Shown one piece after another: positions 23,397 to 63,928 of a DNA stretch of 64,000 nt; positions within the stretch are counted from its first letter, which is position 1; each line of letters opens with the position of its first letter. Below the pieces are notes generated by a model. The model did not search any database. It was not told the DNA's origin and worked only from the letters and a program-made list of their open reading frames with translations. Origin of the DNA: Batillaria attramentaria (lineage: Eukaryota > Mollusca > Gastropoda > Batillariidae); the NCBI GenBank assembly GCA_018292915.2, contig JACVVK020000385.1, forward strand, positions 62,001-126,000, written 5' to 3'. A program made the position numbers and the translations under genes.

Positions 23397-25358
23397 TGTG
23401 TGTGTGTGTGTGTGTGTCATCCCCGTACCGGGGGCCGAATCGTTAACACTAGGCCCCCGCAACCACGGCCAAGTCGGGCTAACCGAGACCGAGCCGAGAT
23501 AAGTAATAGCTAAGAAGGAAAAACATTAAAATACTCGGTGACAAGGAAAGTGGACAGTTGCGAACAACTTTGAGGTCCCCGTGCTATTTCACAATGTGCA
23601 CAGAAGCGAGGAATTCTGTCAAATTCACCGGCACAGTGAATTTTTAGCATGGCTCGGAGATTATTGTGCGTGGGAGTGATTTCCCTTGAAAACAAAAGCA
23701 GACGTTTTTTCCCGGGGGAATTTCGGTCACACCTGTCAACAACATTGTCTCCTCCAAAACCAGGGTACGGTATTATTTTGTTATGCTAACAACATTATAC
23801 AGCTTAGCGAGGCGTTTCCAAATAATTAAGTGCTCTTGAACATTATGCAGCACAAAATTAACGTCTGCTGTAAAGGACGTTAAACACCCAAACACCCACG
23901 TACTTTCTCTTTCGTGTAGTTTACAAATAAAGCTGATGGCCACTAATGAGAAATGACTCGGAAAACTGATAATCGGTAGGCCTAGAGCATCAGAATCGGT
24001 TCCGAAAGCTGTCCTGCAAAGGTATACATACTAAAGAGAGAGAAAACAATTATATATTATCATAACCAACTTGCTGCAATGATCCTATATACGATCCTAT
24101 ATACGAGGATCTTTGCTTGCTGCGAAGCTGATGAAAAGATTGCATTCTTTTAAGAGTATAAATGATCCTGTGAACAGGCGATAATTAAGAAAGTCGCTGT
24201 CAGCAGCTACGAAGGCACATTTAGAGATAGGTAGAAAATGCTATGTAGTAAGCAATGACTGAAGTTTAGAATCAATTAGCAAAGACGCACCAATTGACAT
24301 AAAGGAATGACGTTACCGACGCCGGAGAGATAAAACTTGATGCAGCTACAAAGAAACTAAAACCAGGGTACGGTATTATTTTGTAATGTTCACATTATAC
24401 AGCTTAGCAAGGCGTTTCCAAATAATCAAGTGCTCTTGAACGTTATGCAGCGCGAAAATGATTAAAGTCTGCCGTAAAGAACGTTAAACACCCGAACACC
24501 CACCCCTCTGCTGTACGCCTGTACTTTATCTTTCACGTGGTTTACAAACAGCTGACAACGCTCTCTGAGAACGCTACAGGTATGACATATTGTCTTTGGT
24601 TTCAGGCATTAATAACAGAAAAGATGAACGTTGAGGCAGTTTCTTTGTAGCTGCATAAAGTTTTATCTCTCCCGCGCCGGCAATGTCTTTCCTATAGTGT
24701 CAGTTGGTTATGACCATTAAAGTAAATAAATAAATGTCTCTCTCTCTCTCTCTCTCTTTCTACTTGTACCTTTGCAGGACAGGTTTAAGAACCAGCTCTG
24801 ATGCTTTACCGTTTAACAGATTTCCGTTCTCAATAATGCTCATCAGCTTTATTTGTAAACTACACGAAAGAGAAAGTACGTGGGTGTTTGGGTGTTTAAC
24901 GTCCTTTACAGCAGACGTTAATTTTGTGCTGCATAATGTTCAAGAGCACTTAATTATTTGGAAACGCCTCGCTAAGCTGTATAATGTTGTTAGCATAACA
25001 AAATAATACCGTACCCTGGTTTTGGAGGAGACAATGTTGTTGACAGGTGTGACCGAAATTCCCCCGGGAAAAAACGTCTGCTTTTGTTTTCAAGGGAAAT
25101 CACTCCCACGCACAATAATCTCCGAGCCATGCTAAAAATTCACTGTGCCGGTGAATTTGACAGAATTCCTCGCTTCTGTGCACATTGTGAAATAGCACGG
25201 GGACCTCAAAGTTGTTCGCAACTGTCCACTTTCCTTGTCACCGAGTATTTTAATGTTTTTCCTTCTTAGCTATTACTTATCTCGGCTCGGTCTCGGTTAG
25301 CCCGACTTGGCCGTGGTTGCGGGGGCCTAGTGTTAACGATTCGGCCCCCGGTACGGGG

Positions 25359-25398
<40 letters not shown>
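23397..25398. mobile_element. Palindromic element with perfect 521-bp inverted arms inserted in a (TG)n tract
   Basis: Left arm 23418-23938 and right arm 24841-25361 are reverse complements over 521 bases; I saw no mismatch on direct reading. Arms begin CATCCCCGTACCGGGGG. The 902-bp spacer holds a third, diverged direct copy of part of the arm (24358-24555, ACCAGGGTACGGTATTATTT), itself enclosed by a second inverted pair of about 55 bp (24301-24358, 24638-24691). TG runs on the plus strand flank both outer ends (23397-23416, 25360-25398). They are in the same orientation and so outside the palindrome, which suggests insertion into a microsatellite. Each arm encodes the same 61-codon open frame, with no recognised domain. 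No transposase is present. Confidence 0.8.
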
Positions 25399-25401
<3 letters not shown>

Positions 25402-25419
25402 GTCTTGTCACTTGTTAAA

Positions 25420-26313
25420 TCTTGTACCAAAGACCTTGAAAGAGAGAGGTCTTTGCTCGTACTTTCAAAAGCTCAGTAGCTGGCAGGAACTAAACCGGCC
25501 TAGTGACACGCTCGACAGATCATGACTGATCAGCCATCATTGATCATTCTGATCAACGAAGTGTCGACACGGCTGGCCACAATAAAACAAAACTGATATG
25601 AGGTCGCATGTAACATAATGGTACCTTTGACTCTGTTGGTGTGTTCAATACAAGCATTATTGAATATATTTGATTGTGAAAGGGTCTCTCATCTCAGTCG
25701 TCGAGAGAGGGGTGGAGAGAGAGAGGCGGTGACGGTAAATTTTTCAAGGTTGAGATGTCAAAGGATAGACTCCCGTCACTATTTAGATCACCTCGTACTA
25801 CAAGAAAGGCTACCATCAACAACTGGTACGTGTTAAAGTTTCGAAACAGTTTTGTTGGGACATAAGTATCACACTGTACTCACGTTGTTGCTGTGAACGT
25901 CAGTGTGAAGCAAGGGGAATCACTCTGAATAAACGATGCCAGTAAGTAAGTGTAGTTTCCCTTACACTGCTAAAAGCTACTAGGGCTACTCTTAGCAGCC
26001 AATGGCGCTAAAAACAAAATATATGGTACAACGTACATGCCACAAACAAACAAAAACTGCATATAAACTGACGCCATTATAAGGGTCTGGCCCTTAATTA
26101 ACCGGGAACAGACGGTATAATACAATAGGCCGCCGAAGTAAAAAAAAAAAAGTGTTTCAAGATGGGGACAGTAGTTGTTGGGTAATCTAAAGTTTTGTGC
26201 CTTCTAATCACAATGATTTCAGTGTAACTTTTTATTTCTGCATAATACTGGTGGTGTAACTGAGCCTAAGTGCTGCAATTGAGTCAAAAGATTTTTTTTT
26301 AAAAAAGGTACTT
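25420..26313. other. Intergenic DNA, nothing recognised
   Basis: No coding, RNA or repeat feature could be supported beyond short A/T runs. Confidence 0.5.
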
Positions 26314-27441
26314 TAGGCCAAAGAAAAATATAATTGTGGTTAGGGTCACCCGACCGACCCTATTCTGACCCCCCGACCCTAACTTTTTGTCTGGGTTTAA
26401 AAAAGAAAAAAAAAAAAAAAAAAAGGCCGACAGCCTGTTCCGTCGCAGTCGCGGTACCCCTGAGCGTTCGGGGACCCCAAGTGGGCTACTTTTGAAACAA
26501 GGGACGCGACTCTTCTTACCAAAACACTGCAGCTACCACCGTTCAGCCATCCTGAACATAACAATAGGGAATCGTTGTGTCTTGCTTCTCCCCATATGAC
26601 TATCTTGGACATTTAATACTGAAGAGCAGAGTTGTGAAAACTTATTGAACCACACAAGAACTTTTGTTTTGCCCCATATGACTATCTTGGACATTTAATA
26701 CTGAAGAGCAGAGTTGTGAAAACTTATTGAACCAAACAAGAACTTTTGTTTTGCCCCATATGACTATCTTGGACATTACTGAAGAGCGGAGTTGTGAAAC
26801 CTTAATGAAACAAACAACAACTTTCAAGGGATATTGGTTGAACTAATTCAAAGGTGTTGTGTATTCTTATCTGGGTGTTTCACATTGCTGCAATCATGTC
26901 AGTGCCCTTCCACAATATATGTGTGACAGTTCATGAAGATATATTTTCAGATGGCTACAGACTGAATCTGTAATATCTTATTGAGAGAGAGAGAGAGAAT
27001 CTACAGAACTTGTTCTGAATACTATGACTTGACTGGGAAGAATGAAGAAGTTGAAAAAGAACATTGCATGGCAAAGATCAAAGGAAAATAAAGAAAGAGG
27101 TTGAATTGGGCTTTTGAGTGTTTATTTCAAGCTGAAATTTTAAATATTAATATTCTAGTGACAAAGGAATTTTTTCTTTTGGGTTGCCATACTACCATTA
27201 CAAAAAAAACATTCAATACACCAATCATCGTTTCCTAAATGAAAAATGCAAGTTAAAATAAAGCATTTGAAAACAAAAGGCATAAAAGTTGTGTTTAGCT
27301 AGGGTAACATGTTATGAATAAAATGGTTCCGGTTCAGTCTCCATGTCCAGAACAACTTTAAAAAAAAGTCAAAGCCTACCTACACAACTTTTTTTTTTTA
27401 TCATGTTACCCTAACCACAACTATTTTTTTATTTGGCCTTA
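26314..27441. mobile_element. Terminal-inverted-repeat element, about 1.13 kb, non-coding
   Basis: The left end TAGGCCAAAG..ATAATTGTGGTTAGGGT matches the reversed right end AAGGCCAAATAAAA..AGTTGTGGTTAGGGTAAC over about 35 bp. The interior holds a three-unit tandem repeat (26588-26825), an A-run and a second inverted pair around 27288-27420 (TAGGGTAACATG). No transposase frame is seen. It is probably a non-autonomous fold-back or MITE-like element. Confidence 0.6.
26588..26825. repeat. 83-bp tandem repeat, about 2.9 units
   Basis: Units start CCCCATATGACTATCTTGGA and end AAGAACTTTTGTTTTG. The third unit has a short deletion (GACATTACTGAAG) and is truncated. The repeat lies inside the inverted-repeat element at 26314-27441. 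Confidence 0.9.
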
Positions 27442-27550
27442 CCCCACTGGCAGTAGGGAGCTGAACCTAATGGGGCAGGGGGAGGGGCTGGGAAGGGTCC
27501 AGTTGAACACTATTCAATCCAGTGAGACTGCCCTGTCGGCCAAATTTGAT

Positions 27551-27965
27551 GGGCGGTTGGTGGTCTAGCGGTTATATAAGATTCACCACCAGTGTGAGAG
27601 GTCAGGTTAAAAAGAATTTCATTCTCGAATGTGGCGCCGATCACTTCGGGTTGACCATTGGGCCGGGTTTCTCTCCGAGCTTCTTCCCTGGCCTCTACAG
27701 CTTTGGATCGAAATGTTCAGTCCACAAAAATTCAAGAATAAATGCAATTTTAAATTACAAAACTTAAATTGTTGAGCTGACCCTTCGCACCATGTGATTC
27801 AGTTGTCAGAGATGCGTTCATGTCCAGTGTGTCAGTGAGAGAATGCGTGTGATTCATGTCAGCGTGCGTGTTAGGGTTCAGTCAGTTCGAGGCGCAGCGT
27901 CAAGTTGAGTCAATTTAAGGAACTGGATAAAGCGCCTACACAATACATAATAATTATTATTATTG
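27551..27965 (+). repeat. tRNA-headed SINE (family 2), copy 1
   Basis: A plus-strand head near 27551-27610 (GGTGGTCTAGCGGTTATA A-box-like) precedes a body with CACTTCGGGTTGACCATTGG, GAGCTGACCCTTCGCACCA and GTGAATGCGTGTGATTCA-like words, ending in an ATTATTATT tail. Copies are at 28974 (head lost) and 46915 (intact head). Confidence 0.75.
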
Positions 27966-28559
27966 TCATTATCCTTCACTGTTGATAGACACACATGTAA
28001 CCAGATTTGTGTTGTGGCATGCACGTAGTACGTGCAGTTACCATAGGTGGTGGGTCTACTGCATGCTCCCGTACGAATGTGTGGCTGCAGAATTGTGGCT
28101 GCTGAGAGTAGCCGCATTTCTTACTCATTTCAACCTCGGCTTGCTAACTCGGCCCAGATATAGCCAGGTGGTCCTTGTCTCCAACCCAACTTGGCCAATC
28201 ATAATTTAAATTATAACATTAACACTATGTCACAGTTTATGAAAGCGCCGTAAACGCACCCATTACTTTATACTGACATCACAATTCAAAATAAAACTGC
28301 ATATTCTCTAGAACTGTAACAATAAAAATGAACAGGAGTCACGCAACTAGCAATTCAAGTTTTCAGAAGCAGACCTAGTGCCTGATCAAAGATCCTGACT
28401 GATCAGACCAGTAAGTCATATAATGGTAACTGTGACCGTCTTGTCTTCTTGCACGTATGCATAAACACCAAGCGTGCACTTAATTAAAGATCATATTCGG
28501 GAATTTAGCTGGGGTTGACAGTCCGCAAAATGGAAAAGAAGTACACATTCTACCTGCAC

Positions 28560-28712
28560 ATGCAAGAAAGTATTCCCCCCCCCCATTCCCCCCTCCACTC
28601 CATTGCCTCCCCTCCACTCCCCCCCAATCCCCCCCCCCCCCCAAAAAAAAAAAAAAAAATTGCTGGGTGGCCAGCGCTACTATGTAACTGGTGACCCCCC
28701 CCCCCCCCCCCC
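28560..28712. repeat. C- and A-rich simple sequence
   Basis: Three long C-runs (near 28576, 28631, 28696) and an A-run. No gene is seen here. Confidence 0.85.
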
Positions 28713-28841
28713 CCGACACTGAAACGGCTGTTTGCAATTTACCCACTACGCACATGTTCGCAACCTACTATACACATGATTCAACTGACTTTCAATGATC
28801 AGTTCATGAGATCTGGCTGAGTCAGTGCTGGCTTCTTCCTC

Positions 28842-28895
28842 GTTGCCCCATCCAGTTTGGTGGAAAAGGACGTTAACCCCCGCATACCCACCTAC
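28842..28895 (+). repeat. Fragment of SINE family 3 tail
   Basis: GTTGCCCC and GGTGGAAAAGGACGTTAA match the 3' part of the family 3 SINE in plus orientation. It is followed by a purine tract and then a truncated family 2 SINE, giving a chimeric repeat cluster. Confidence 0.6.
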
Positions 28896-28973
28896 CCACT
28901 GTGCGCTCAAGCCTATGAGGTACTAAAAGAAAGAGAGAGAGAAACAGAATATGACAGTGACAACTGTATAAAT

Positions 28974-29227
28974 CGGGGGTTCTCTCCGGGTACTCCGGCT
29001 TCCTCCCCCTCTGCTTTGGAAATGTTCAGCCCACCAAGTTTGAAAAATAAATGCATATCTAAATTCCGAAATTTAAATAGCTGAGCTGACCCTTCGCACC
29101 ACGTGATTGTAATACGTTTATGTCCAGTGTGTGAGAGAATGCGTGTGATTCACGTGAGCGTGCGTGTTGGGTTTAGCTCGCGGCGCTTTGAGCCAAAATA
29201 TTTGGGATAAAGCGCCTTATTAATGCG

Positions 29228-29265
<38 letters not shown>
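28974..29265 (+). repeat. SINE (family 2), copy 2, head-truncated
   Basis: It starts at GGGGGTTCTCTCCGGGTACT and shares CCTCCCCCTCTGCTTTGGAA, GAGCTGACCCTTCGCACCA and the ATTATT tail with the copies at 27551 and 46915. The tRNA-like head is absent. Confidence 0.8.
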
Positions 29266-29266
<1 letters not shown>

Positions 29267-29552
29267 AATTACAGGCACAATAGGCTACTTGCTAAGCTAA
29301 CTTAAACTAACAAAGTAGCAGGCAAAATGTAAAAAAGACAAAATACACAAAGTAAAAATAGATTTTAAAAAAACAACACCAAGGTATGGTTACATTCAAA
29401 AGATGCTTCAGAGAGTCGAGGAGCCGAGGGAGCCTAGGATGGGTATATCGGCCGAGCTGACTTAGGTCCGGGACGACCTGACTTTGACAGTTGAAAGGGG
29501 CCGAGTTGTGAAGGGGTCGACTTTGCATTGGGCTGAGTTGACTGGTAATCAT

Positions 29553-29564
29553 CAAGATGGCGGC
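29553..29564 (+). promoter_or_regulatory. TISU / YY1-like start-codon element of PSMB6
   Basis: CAAGATGGCGGC spans the ATG and matches the published TISU consensus (SAASATGGCGGC) exactly. TISU marks genes with very short 5' untranslated regions and also forms a YY1 site. The sequence match is direct; function here is inferred. Confidence 0.6.
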
Positions 29565-32500
29565 CACGATGACAAACATGTTTGCTGATGAACATTTAGC
29601 TGCGGCTTCAGGTCTAAGACCAAATGAAGTCACAACAGGTGTAAGTAAATGTTTAATATGACAATATACATATTTTTGACTTTGTCTTTTAAATTCATGT
29701 TAACGAATGCAGTCGTTTTCGGAAATCGGCATGACTTGGCGCTTACATTGTGCACCAGTGTGGACAGTTGCTCAGTGGTAGTATAAGCAGCTAGAGTTGC
29801 TTAAACATTTTTAGTATGTGTGTGTGTCATTTTGTGTGTGTGTGGGGGGGGGGGGTGTACAATGAGCTGACAGGAGTCGGCAAACGTCTTTCAGGTATCC
29901 TGAAATGCTGGCCATGCTTTCATGCCACAGACTGCCAGACAGACTACGAATTACATACTGCTAAAAAAGTAGAAGACTAAATGTCATGAGCCTCTTACAC
30001 TTTTCTTTCAGACCACGATTATGGCAGTGGAGTTTGATGGTGGTGTAGTCATCGGAGCAGATTCTCGCACAACCACAGGTGCCTACATAGCAAACCGTGT
30101 GACAGACAAGCTGACCAAAGTGACAGACCTCATCTACTGCTGCCGCTCTGGGTCGGCAGCAGACACCCAGGCAATCGCTGACATTGTCAAGTATCATCTT
30201 GACTTTAACAAGTAAGCTGTCAGCCAGTCAAAATGTATTGAATCCAATAACATTAGCAAGAGCTGTCATGGTAGTGCTTGGATTTCACATTCCAGTTCAA
30301 ACTCATGTGCTAGTTATTTTGTAAGACAGTGCATCCTTGTTTTCATGCCACTGATGAAGTGTTTGGACAGCTGATTGCTGCAAGATTTGAAATCACTTTC
30401 TTTCGATTGGAGGAGTAGTTTGGTCTATGGTGCTGCTTCGCAGTGATTTAGATCATAGTTAGTGTCTTTCGCAAACCATTTGTATTAATTAATATTTAGC
30501 ACATAAAAGGTTTGCCAAGGACACCAGTGATGTCTGCTATATGAGTATGAGAGAGAGACAGAGAAAACAATACAATCTGCTTTCTCTTTTGTTACTGGTA
30601 GAAGGACACGCATGTGGGAAGCATCTTTTTTATACATGTATGTATGTACAGTCGAACCTGCCAAGGCGGTCACCTGTATAAGCCATGCCACTGTCTAACC
30701 TGGTCACCCCAGAGGATCCCCTGACATGCTAGCTGTTGACATGCCACCCTGGATAACCCGGTCACCCTGTCTAAGATGGTCAGTTTGGCCCAGTCCCTTG
30801 GGTGACCGCCTTACACAGGTTTGACTGTACTTCCCATTACTTCCATATTGGGGGCAGGTCTAGCATGTGCAGATTGATGTGACAGAAGCAAATTGTTTAA
30901 TTGTGAAATGTATCCTTGTTTCAGAATGGAAATGGGCGAGGATCCTTTGGTACAAACAGCTGCCAATGTGTTCCGAGAGCTTTGCTACGACTACCGTGAC
31001 AGTTTGACGGCAGGCATCATTGTGGCTGGTTGGGACAAACACTACAGTGGACAGGTGAGATCAAAGTTATAGGTATCATTCCAGAACTCAGGATGCCCGC
31101 AATTCATCCGTCCATTTTCGTAATTATGCCCTTCAGGGTCAGACTTCATTACCTCATGTTTGGCCAGTTGACCTTTTCACCACTAGAACTGTCACAGTTC
31201 TAAAAGCTAATTCACATTAGTTTTATCACAATCAGACAGTAGACACATGCAGTACAGTAGACACAGGTCTGCACTTAGGTACAAGTGTCATCTAACTCTA
31301 GGACACTGAGCTTTATTATTATTGGATTTTAATGCTAGATAATGGTCAGTCTGCAGAATCACTACCATAGGAAAAGACTGAGATACTACAGTTGCAGAGG
31401 TTTTTAGGTTCTGGTCATTCCTTTTTCTTTGTTTGCTCAAAGAGTGGTCATATTTTCTGTGTTGTTTTTCCCAGTGGCAGAGTCACTGCACAGTGCTCTT
31501 GCAGCAGGTATGTTGGTGGTTCAGGCAGGGGGGTTGATCCCTGTTTCTATTGTTTGCAGGTGTTCTCAGTACCAATCGGTGGCATGCTTCAGAGACAGCC
31601 ATTCGCAATCGGGGGCTCAGGCAGCACTTACCTGTACGGTTTTGTTGATGCTCAGTACAAGGAAGCAATGACAAAAGACGAATGTCTACAGTTTGTATCA
31701 AACGGTGAGAAATAAATGGATGTTACTGTACACACAAACACACACTCTCTCCTCAGACCCTCTTTACCTTGTTGAATATTGCAATGGCAGGAACACAAAC
31801 TGGCATTTGGGTCGACTGTTCTAAAACTGTAACTCTTTAACAGTTGTTGATTCTCCTTTCCAAATGTGCTGGACAACTGTCATTCAAAATTTGTGGGCAG
31901 AAATTGGTGTGCATGCAAACCCAAAACACCCCACACAGCCCGCTTCGGATGTGTCATCATCACCATCTAGTCTCCTCACAGTTTGGAAAATAGAAGGAAA
32001 AGCGTCATTTATCTCCAGTGTCCTTTTCCATGCCTTTGGCAATACAGATGTCTAAGCTGCTATGAAATACATGTACAAACTACACGCTAAAGATGTACAA
32101 CTAAACCGACGATAATCAAACTCGGTTTATGTTTCCTGGGAAGTACTTTGTGGATGTGATCAATTGTTGACGTAGTGCTTTGGTTCTAGTTCGGCTGCTT
32201 TGCCTGTTTGGCTTGGTGGGGAGGTTTCGGCTGCTTACAGGTCATGTTTGCACTGATGGGAGACAGATAAACCTACTTGTATGTAGTGATAATCAACTGT
32301 GCCAGTAATGAGAGCCGAAATATGCACATGCAGTTTGGGGATGCCCATTTCTGATGTAGATCTGCTTAAATGGAGCTTGAGACCATATATGGAAAAGATA
32401 ATTGCAAGTATTACACGACTTTAATATTGTGTTATGTGTTGCAGCTGTCTCCCTGGCCATCAACAGGGACGGATCAAGCGGAGGAATCATTCGTCTGGCA

Positions 32501-32575
32501 GCCATCACAAAAGATGGAGTGGAGCGTTTTGTGTTGACAGGCGACAAGATACCCAAGTTTTACGAGAAATATTAG
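29557..32575 (+). CDS. PSMB6: 20S proteasome subunit beta type-6 (beta-1, caspase-like)
   Basis: An N-terminal threonine hydrolase that cleaves after acidic residues inside the 20S core. Five exons: 29557-29640, 30012-30211, 30925-31054, 31560-31704, 32445-32575 (TAG). All have GT-AG borders and matching phases, giving 229 residues. A 28-residue propeptide ends TTG, so cleavage exposes Thr1 of [11 protein letters not shown]. Mature-chain catalytic residues are present: Thr1, Asp17 (GADSR), Lys33 (VTDKLT). Arg45 ([12 protein letters not shown]), which gives beta-1 its preference for acidic substrates, is also present. Downstream GGSGS and RDGSSGG carry the conserved Ser/Asp/Ser, offset by one residue. 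Length is close to the vertebrate protein, with a slightly shorter propeptide. The start is chosen from the CAAGATGGCGGC context. The gene looks intact, and identity is very secure. Confidence 0.97.
30646..30830. mobile_element. MITE-like element in PSMB6 intron 2
   Basis: The ends are inverted: left GTACAGTCGAACCTGCCAAG, right reversed GTACAGTCAAACCTGTGTAA. The interior is built of repeated GGTCACC-containing words about 18-40 bp apart. It is related in design to the insert at 5931-6107. Confidence 0.65.
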
Positions 32576-32977
32576 CATGGACACTTTGTCTTCTCATCCT
32601 CTTTTCATGTTTGTGACCAAAACATTTTGACGTCACCATCTGTGAAATGTGAATATCGTGCAGATGTTTCTCAGCAGCTGTCCATCCATTCTCGTTCATT
32701 TGATGAATGGGGAATGTCATGTGGGTTAGGTGTTAGGTCTTGTGTTTGGTAAAAACATCTGTGTGATTGTTTTTTACTTAGTTGATTTGAATTATACAAT
32801 ACTTGCCAATTTCAGGATTTTCCATAGGAACTCATACAAAAGTCTTTTTCTGCTAGTACAGTGCTTGCAAAAGTATCACACTCCATTGACATTGAGCAGT
32901 TTCCGTTTGTTAATCGTGTGTTTTCTCTGTGTACGTGTGCACACTGGCCTGGTATCTGATTGAAACACAAAACTTGA

Positions 32978-32983
32978 AATAAA
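32978..32983 (+). terminator. Probable poly-A signal of PSMB6
   Basis: AATAAA lies about 400 bp after the stop codon, followed by a T/G-rich stretch. It is the most plausible cleavage signal seen downstream. Confidence 0.5.
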
Positions 32984-33280
32984 ACTGAATTGCTGAGATT
33001 TGTTTCTTCTAACAGTGTATTTTATTTTTGTTATGATGTATGAAAGAGTGGTATATATATATGCAGTACTAAGAGCACACAACTAGTCTGTAATATCTGT
33101 TGTGCATGTTTTAGCAACATTGAACGTTACTGCATGGGTTTGAACTCGTTCGGTTGTATGGTACAGCCGAGACTGACACGAAGCAGGCAAGGTCCATATG
33201 TGAGCTTGAAAAATTTTGATGTCCCTTTTAAGGCAGAATTTCTTTCAGTGTGTAAAAGAGTTGTACATGCACTCTAAATA

Positions 33281-33525
33281 CAGGCGCGTAGGAAGATGCT
33301 GAGAGGAAGGGGGGCCCACTAAGTCGGGTGAGCCATACGGCCGGGGTGAAGAACGGGTGTGTGTGTGTGTGTTGACTGCCAAGGATTGTGTCCTGCGACA
33401 GCAGAGCAGGTGGGCCCCCTCTCCTCTTATCAAAAGCAAGGGGGGCCCAAAGATGTTCGGGCCCCCCTTCCAAAAATCGAACGGGGGCCTGGGCCCCCAC
33501 GGCCCCCGTGGTTCCTACGCCCCTG
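33281..33525. mobile_element. Short inverted-repeat element, 245 bp
   Basis: The ends read CAGGCGCGTAGGAA (left) and CAGGGGCGTAGGAACC (right, reversed). AAATA flanks both sides (33276-33280, 33526-33530). The interior is rich in GGGGGGCCC words and a short TG run. CAGGG-type ends resemble hAT-like MITEs, although only five duplicated bases are visible. It lies between PSMB6 and NADK. Confidence 0.65.
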
Positions 33526-34106
33526 AAATATGAACATGTGAAAGCATGGCAACTCTCTGACCACAGTGTAGTGAGCTGAATTCTGATTGTCGAATGGCAG
33601 CACAAAGTGACCATAGTTATCAACCGATCAATTTTGTTACATTCATAGTCTGTATTTGGCACACGAAATACACCAAAGCAAAGTTACTGAGAACTTAATG
33701 GACATGTCAGTACTGACCTTATAAGAATTACTGTATCACATGGATACAAACTGACATATATTTAATAAATATAGTCACTGCATTTGTCACATATGGTTGC
33801 GAATTTAAAAAAAAAGTACAGGGATTAGCCGGAATGAAAACAAAATCCAAACAAATCTTTTAAAAAGTTAGTGGTGAAACACGCAAATTTCAAGTAGAAT
33901 TTCAAATTTTGAATGCATGGTCCGTTGCTTGTGGCCACGGCTGAAGAACTTGCCACTACATCGTCGTCGATGTTCTACATGTTTACATAAGCGGTTGCAC
34001 GTGATATGTATTTTAGACTGTGTCTGCTCCACGTCAGGTCACCAACAACTACATTTCCACTAAGCCACCGGAGCTGCGAGCAACACGGGAGGTCACTCTC
34101 GTAAAA

Positions 34107-34115
34107 ACCGGAAGT
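34107..34115 (+). promoter_or_regulatory. ETS-type site upstream of NADK
   Basis: ACCGGAAGT lies 118 bp upstream of the NADK start codon in a non-repetitive stretch. It matches the ETS/GABP core common in housekeeping promoters. There is no TATA box nearby. Confidence 0.35.
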
Positions 34116-34232
34116 TGTTTGAACGAATTACCTCGCTTCTCGAGCAGACGGCAAGGAATGCATAAACAGTGACAAGGCTTGAAACTACACAGGCTTTACT
34201 TCGAAATCTTAAGACGCACTTCAGGCTGAATT

Positions 34233-63826
<29,594 letters not shown>

Positions 63827-63864
63827 GTGAGTGTGTGCATACGTTTGTGTGCATTTTGACCCAC

Positions 63865-63865
<1 letters not shown>

Positions 63866-63928
<63 letters not shown>
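63866..63928. repeat. (TG)n microsatellite
   Basis: A perfect TG run just after the NADK exon 7 donor. Confidence 0.95.

Noticed and set aside
23510..23695. 61-codon protein duplicated at 25084-25269
   Set aside because: Identity of the two copies is explained by the perfect inverted repeat; no domain, codon bias or homologue is evident.
26588..26825. CRISPR-like array suggested by regular repeats
   Set aside because: The 83-bp units are contiguous without unique spacers, in a eukaryotic genome; it is a tandem repeat.
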